Source: JARICQ01 sp964428475 (GTDB lineage: Bacteria; Bacillota; Clostridia; Tissierellales; Tissierellaceae). From it: a stretch of DNA of 9,249 bases. Where the stretch lies: contig CAYRYO010000063.1 of assembly GCA_964428475.1 (NCBI GenBank), positions 1-9,249 on the forward strand, written 5' to 3'. Positions 6,812 to 9,249 of this stretch are shown piece by piece. How positions within the stretch are numbered: position 1 is the stretch's first letter; each line of letters opens with the position of its first letter. Both the position numbers and the translations under genes were made by a program. The notes under the pieces were generated by a model. That model did not search any database, was not told the origin of the DNA, and worked only from the letters and a program-made list of their open reading frames with translations.

Positions 6812-8678
6812 TATTTTCCGAAAAACCCCTAGTTAATAATTTTTCCATTTCGACAGCAGGCATTGGTTTGTAAAAATAATATCCTTGCAATTGATCACAA
6901 TTATGCTGATTTAAAAATTCCACTTGCTCTTTTGTTTCAACACCTTCTGCAATGGTCTCATATCCAAAACTAGATGCTAATGAAATAACAGACTTTACAA
7001 TTATCTCATCTTTGTAACAAGTCCCTATCCCTTGGACAAAAGACATATCTATCTTTAACTTATCTATAGGCAATCCTTTAAGTCGACTTAAAGAAGAATA
7101 ATCTTTTCCAAAGTCATCAATTGATAAAGTAATTCCCAGTTTTTTTATTTCTTCCAATGTTTCCTTCATATTACCCTTAGTATCTGTAGCTACACTCTCT
7201 GTGATTTCAACTTCTAAATATTTAGCTTGTATAGAGCTTTCTTCTAAAACATCTTTTATCAATTCAATAATATTTGGATTATTAAGCTGATAAACTGAAA
7301 AATTAACAGCTATTTTAATTGGATTAAATCCTTTTTCTTGCCATTTTTGAGATTGTTCACACACTGTTTTTAAAACCCAATTACCAATTGGAATAATCAA
7401 CCGTGTCTTTTCTGCCAACGGTATAAATTTAGACGGTGGAACAAAGCCAAGCTCTGGATGATTCCAGCGAAGCAATGCCTCTACTCCAAGTATCTCACCA
7501 GTTAATCCATTGACCTTTGGCTGATAATATATCATCATTTCATTGCCTTCAATAGCCCTATAAAGACTGTTAGTTAATGATATCCTTTCAAATGTCACTC
7601 TTTTTAAATCACTTGTGCATTTATGATATTGATTTTTCCCAAGGCTCTTAGCCTTATGCATAGCCATATCAGCATTTTTGATTAGCGTTTCAACATCTTC
7701 ACCATCTATTGGATATTGAGAAATTCCCACACTTCCAGTAATAAAATACTCTTGATCTCTTAAAATAAATGGTTTGTTAAATATATCAATTATCTTAGAT
7801 GCCATAATATCTACATTGTTTTTATCCTTATAATCATTTAAGTATAAAATAAATTCATCTCCACCTAGACGGCAAACTATATCCTTTTCTCTTGCTAAAC
7901 TTGATAATCTTTTAGACACTTGTTTTAATAGCTCATCACCTTGATCATGTCCTAAAGTATCATTAATCATTTTAAATCCATCAAGATTTATTAACATAAG
8001 GCTAATCAATCTTTCTTGAAAACTAGAATTAACAATCCCTTGATTTACTCGATTGATTAATAACGAACGATTGGGCAAAGCAGTTAAAATATCATGGTAG
8101 GCCATAAAGTCTATCTCTTTGTGATAGTTTATATGAATCATTCCACTAGATAAAATTTTGGCCATAGCATAAAGTAATTCTATATTTTCTTCTGTCCACC
8201 TTTTAGTTGATCTCACTGCATCAATTCCTATAAATGCCTCAATCTTTCCTTTTATTTTTATAGGGACAGAAAGCAAAGATTTCACCCCCTGCCTATAAAG
8301 CTGCTCCTGCTCCATCTTCGCTTCAGCAGGCATGACATTTACATCCTCAATATAAACTAGATTATTTTTATCAAGCTGATCTATCCACCAAGGAAAAACA
8401 TCTAAAGGTATTTCTTCGATTGTAGCTACTTCAGGATTTATTCCAGGACTACACCATTCATGTGAATATGTAATAGTATTATTATTATAATTTATAGTAA
8501 ATAGATAAATTCTATCCACATTAAAAAAACTACCTATCTTTTCTAATAAATCGTTAACATGTTCATCAAAATTTTCCTCATTTATATTCATAAATTCAAA
8601 CAAAACATCTAAAAGTATCTTTTGAAATTTAATTTGATAATTTTTTGCCTTTATTTCATCTAAATAGTTTTCAATCAT
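6801..8678 (-). CDS. Cyclic-di-GMP turnover protein, GAF-GGDEF-EAL
   Basis: The 625-residue cytoplasmic protein has a GAF sensor (about 20-180), a GGDEF domain (about 188-350) and an EAL domain (about 365-615). The synthase motif RLGGDEF is intact (GGDEF at 272-276), and the inhibition site RxxD (Arg263-Asp266) lies five residues before it. The phosphodiesterase domain keeps EALLRW (Glu400), Asn459 in AVNFS, Glu491 in EVEITES, the Asp521-Asp522 pair in IDDFG, Lys542 in KLKIDMSF, Glu578 in AEGVE and Gln598 in QGYYFYKP. Both halves should therefore be able to work, making and breaking cyclic-di-GMP, with the GAF domain setting the balance. There is no membrane segment. The GAF has the VKSLLSVPI-KGKIEAFIGID core; its ligand is unknown. 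The ATG at 8678 follows AAAGGAG about ten bases upstream. It has its own promoter, diverging from the nucleosidase lipoprotein. Confidence 0.95.
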   Translation of the reverse strand: MIENYLDEIKAKNYQIKFQKILLDVLFEFMNINEENFDEHVNDLLEKIGSFFNVDRIYLFTINYNNNTITYSHEWCSPGINPEVATIEEIPLDVFPWWIDQLDKNNLVYIEDVNVMPAEAKMEQEQLYRQGVKSLLSVPIKIKGKIEAFIGIDAVRSTKRWTEENIELLYAMAKILSSGMIHINYHKEIDFMAYHDILTALPNRSLLINRVNQGIVNSSFQERLISLMLINLDGFKMINDTLGHDQGDELLKQVSKRLSSLAREKDIVCRLGGDEFILYLNDYKDKNNVDIMASKIIDIFNKPFILRDQEYFITGSVGISQYPIDGEDVETLIKNADMAMHKAKSLGKNQYHKCTSDLKRVTFERISLTNSLYRAIEGNEMMIYYQPKVNGLTGEILGVEALLRWNHPELGFVPPSKFIPLAEKTRLIIPIGNWVLKTVCEQSQKWQEKGFNPIKIAVNFSVYQLNNPNIIELIKDVLEESSIQAKYLEVEITESVATDTKGNMKETLEEIKKLGITLSIDDFGKDYSSLSRLKGLPIDKLKIDMSFVQGIGTCYKDEIIVKSVISLASSFGYETIAEGVETKEQVEFLNQHNCDQLQGYYFYKPMPAVEMEKLLTRGFSENKNK

Positions 8679-8720
8679 CCGCCCAGCACTCCTTTTGTTT
8701 GCAAAATACTCTTAATTGTG

Positions 8721-8749
8721 ATTATATCAAGTTTATATATTATTTACAA
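8721..8749 (-). promoter_or_regulatory. Promoter of the GGDEF-EAL gene
   Basis: On the minus strand TTGTAA (8749-8744) and TATAAT (8726-8721) are 17 bases apart, and TGA before the -10 gives an extended -10. Transcription would start near 8714, about 36 bases before the ATG. The -35 hexamer, the spacing and the -10 are the same as in the MATE promoter at 6587-6615. Confidence 0.65.
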
Positions 8750-8774
8750 TGTTTAAACTGATATGATTTACAAT
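8742..8774 (+). repeat. Two 9-bp direct repeats ATTTACAAT across the divergent promoters
   Basis: ATTTACAAT occurs at 8742-8750 and at 8766-8774, 24 bases apart start to start, or a little over two helical turns. The first copy covers the -35 of the GGDEF-EAL promoter. The second lies just after the likely -10 of the plus-strand promoter. A regulator bound to both would touch both genes. In AT-rich DNA chance copies are common, so an operator role is a suggestion. Confidence 0.35.
8759..8767 (+). promoter_or_regulatory. Candidate extended -10 promoter for the nucleosidase lipoprotein
   Basis: TGATATGAT fits the extended -10 pattern TGnTATAAT with one mismatch. No good -35 lies 16-18 bases upstream. 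A start near 8774 would give a leader of about 80 bases. A second possible -10, TATAAA at 8787-8792, has only TGATTT as a -35. Confidence 0.35.
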
Positions 8775-8824
8775 ACTTCTACAGGGTATAAATCACCTAT
8801 GTAAAGGAGGGCACGCTTATAACA

Positions 8825-8845
8825 ATGAAGACAAAATCAATCTAA
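8825..8845 (+). CDS. Possible six-residue leader peptide upstream of the nucleosidase gene
   Basis: A near-perfect ribosome site, AAAGGAGG at 8803-8810, has no long gene behind it. The first ATG after it, at 8825, opens a frame of six codons (MKTKSI) that ends in TAA at 8843-8845, overlapping the ribosome site of the lipoprotein gene (AAAGGAG, 8844-8850). The 14-base spacing is longer than usual. The overlap would suit translational coupling, but such short frames also arise by chance. Confidence 0.25.
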   Translation: MKTKSI

Positions 8846-8856
8846 AGGAGAAAAAA

Positions 8857-9249
8857 ATGAATAAAAAAATTTTAGTTTTATTTTTAACGATTTTCATATT
8901 AGTCTCATCTATAGGATGCTCTAACCTTGAAGACAAAGCAAGCATTAGACCTATTTTAATTCAAGGGGCAATGGATATAGAGGTGGATACCTTAGTGTCT
9001 CAATTAGAAGATAAAAAACAAATCAAATATGGCATCTGGACTTATTGGGAAGGAAGTATAGATAATTATCCTGTTGTAATCGCAAAAACTGAAATAGGTA
9101 TGGTAAACGCTGCAGCAAATACAATGCTCGCTATAGAGAAATTCAACCCAATTGCAATTATTAATCAAGGAACTTCTGGTGGACACGATCCAAATTTGCA
9201 TAGCTATGATATAGTTATTGGGACAAAAGCTGTTAATTTTGGTAGTTTA
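8857..9249 (+). CDS. Lipoprotein-type 5'-methylthioadenosine/S-adenosylhomocysteine nucleosidase; partial
   Basis: The first 131 codons run off the right edge. Residues 1-20 are a signal peptide (MNKKILVLFLTIFILVSSIG) followed by Cys21 in SIGCS, a slightly relaxed lipobox with Ser at -3, so the mature protein is probably a lipid-anchored surface protein. From residue 32 the sequence follows the MTA/SAH nucleosidase fold. ILIQGAMDIEVDTL carries Glu42 in the place of the catalytic-site Glu12 of the E. coli enzyme. AKTEIGMVNAAANTMLAIE and IINQGTSGGHDP match the helix and phosphorylase-like loop. The classic enzyme is cytoplasmic and cleaves adenine from MTA, SAH or 5'-deoxyadenosine. An exported form implies action on nucleosides outside the cell, for scavenging or signalling. 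The second catalytic residue (Asp near the C-terminus) is beyond the window. AAAGGAG at 8844-8850 sets the ATG at 8857. Confidence 0.88.
   Translation, partial: MNKKILVLFLTIFILVSSIGCSNLEDKASIRPILIQGAMDIEVDTLVSQLEDKKQIKYGIWTYWEGSIDNYPVVIAKTEIGMVNAAANTMLAIEKFNPIAIINQGTSGGHDPNLHSYDIVIGTKAVNFGSL

Noticed and set aside
8775..8856. Possible cyclic-di-GMP or SAM-type riboswitch in the nucleosidase leader
   Set aside because: The roughly 80-base leader has no conserved riboswitch core and no terminator-like hairpin, and is short for a complete switch.
9004..9201. Minus-strand open frame of 65 codons
   Set aside because: It is opposite the nucleosidase, which has a signal peptide, ribosome site and family motifs.

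Overview
The window is AT-rich DNA with strong Shine-Dalgarno sites, heavy ATA/AGA codon use and gene families typical of anaerobic Firmicutes: a chemotaxis-type sensor, a clostridial-type MATE exporter with a C-terminal ATPase-like domain, a DUF6320 membrane protein and a GGDEF-EAL protein. It most likely comes from a member of the Clostridia chromosome. I see no tRNA, rRNA, CRISPR array, insertion sequence, phage gene or plasmid gene.

Layout. (1) 1-486, minus: the first 162 codons of a membrane sensor with an extracellular dCache-like domain, probably a methyl-accepting chemotaxis protein, cut by the window edge. (2) 610-6508, minus: six closely packed genes that look like one transcription unit. 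Read in transcription order they are MATE family transporter, rhomboid protease, HD-domain hydrolase, alpha/beta hydrolase, HxxxDG acyltransferase (alcohol acetyltransferase-like) and DUF6320 zinc-ribbon membrane protein. The last three are separated by 9 and 13 bases and form a tight sub-cassette. A consensus promoter lies in front of the MATE gene. (3) 6509-6800: a spacer holding that promoter, a possible 22-residue leader ORF, the orphan 3' end of a glutaredoxin gene on the plus strand, and a perfect 46-bp palindrome that serves as a two-way terminator. (4) 6801-8678, minus: a GAF-GGDEF-EAL protein with intact synthase, inhibition-site and phosphodiesterase residues. (5) 8679-8856: a divergent promoter region with two 9-bp direct repeats. 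(6) 8857-9249, plus: the start of a lipoprotein-type MTA/SAH nucleosidase, cut by the right edge.

How the genes may work together. The acyltransferase and esterase-like hydrolase suggest making or breaking an ester or amide of unknown identity, with DUF6320 placing a zinc ribbon at the membrane. The MATE protein could export a product or a toxic compound. This is inference from gene order. The right-hand part pairs cyclic-di-GMP turnover with an exported purine nucleosidase, possibly under shared control.

The points most worth a second look are the MATE C-terminal domain, which has lost the usual ATP-binding residues; the glutaredoxin remnant beside the MATE promoter; the repeats shared by the divergent promoters; and the acyltransferase/hydrolase/DUF6320 cassette, whose chemistry is unknown.
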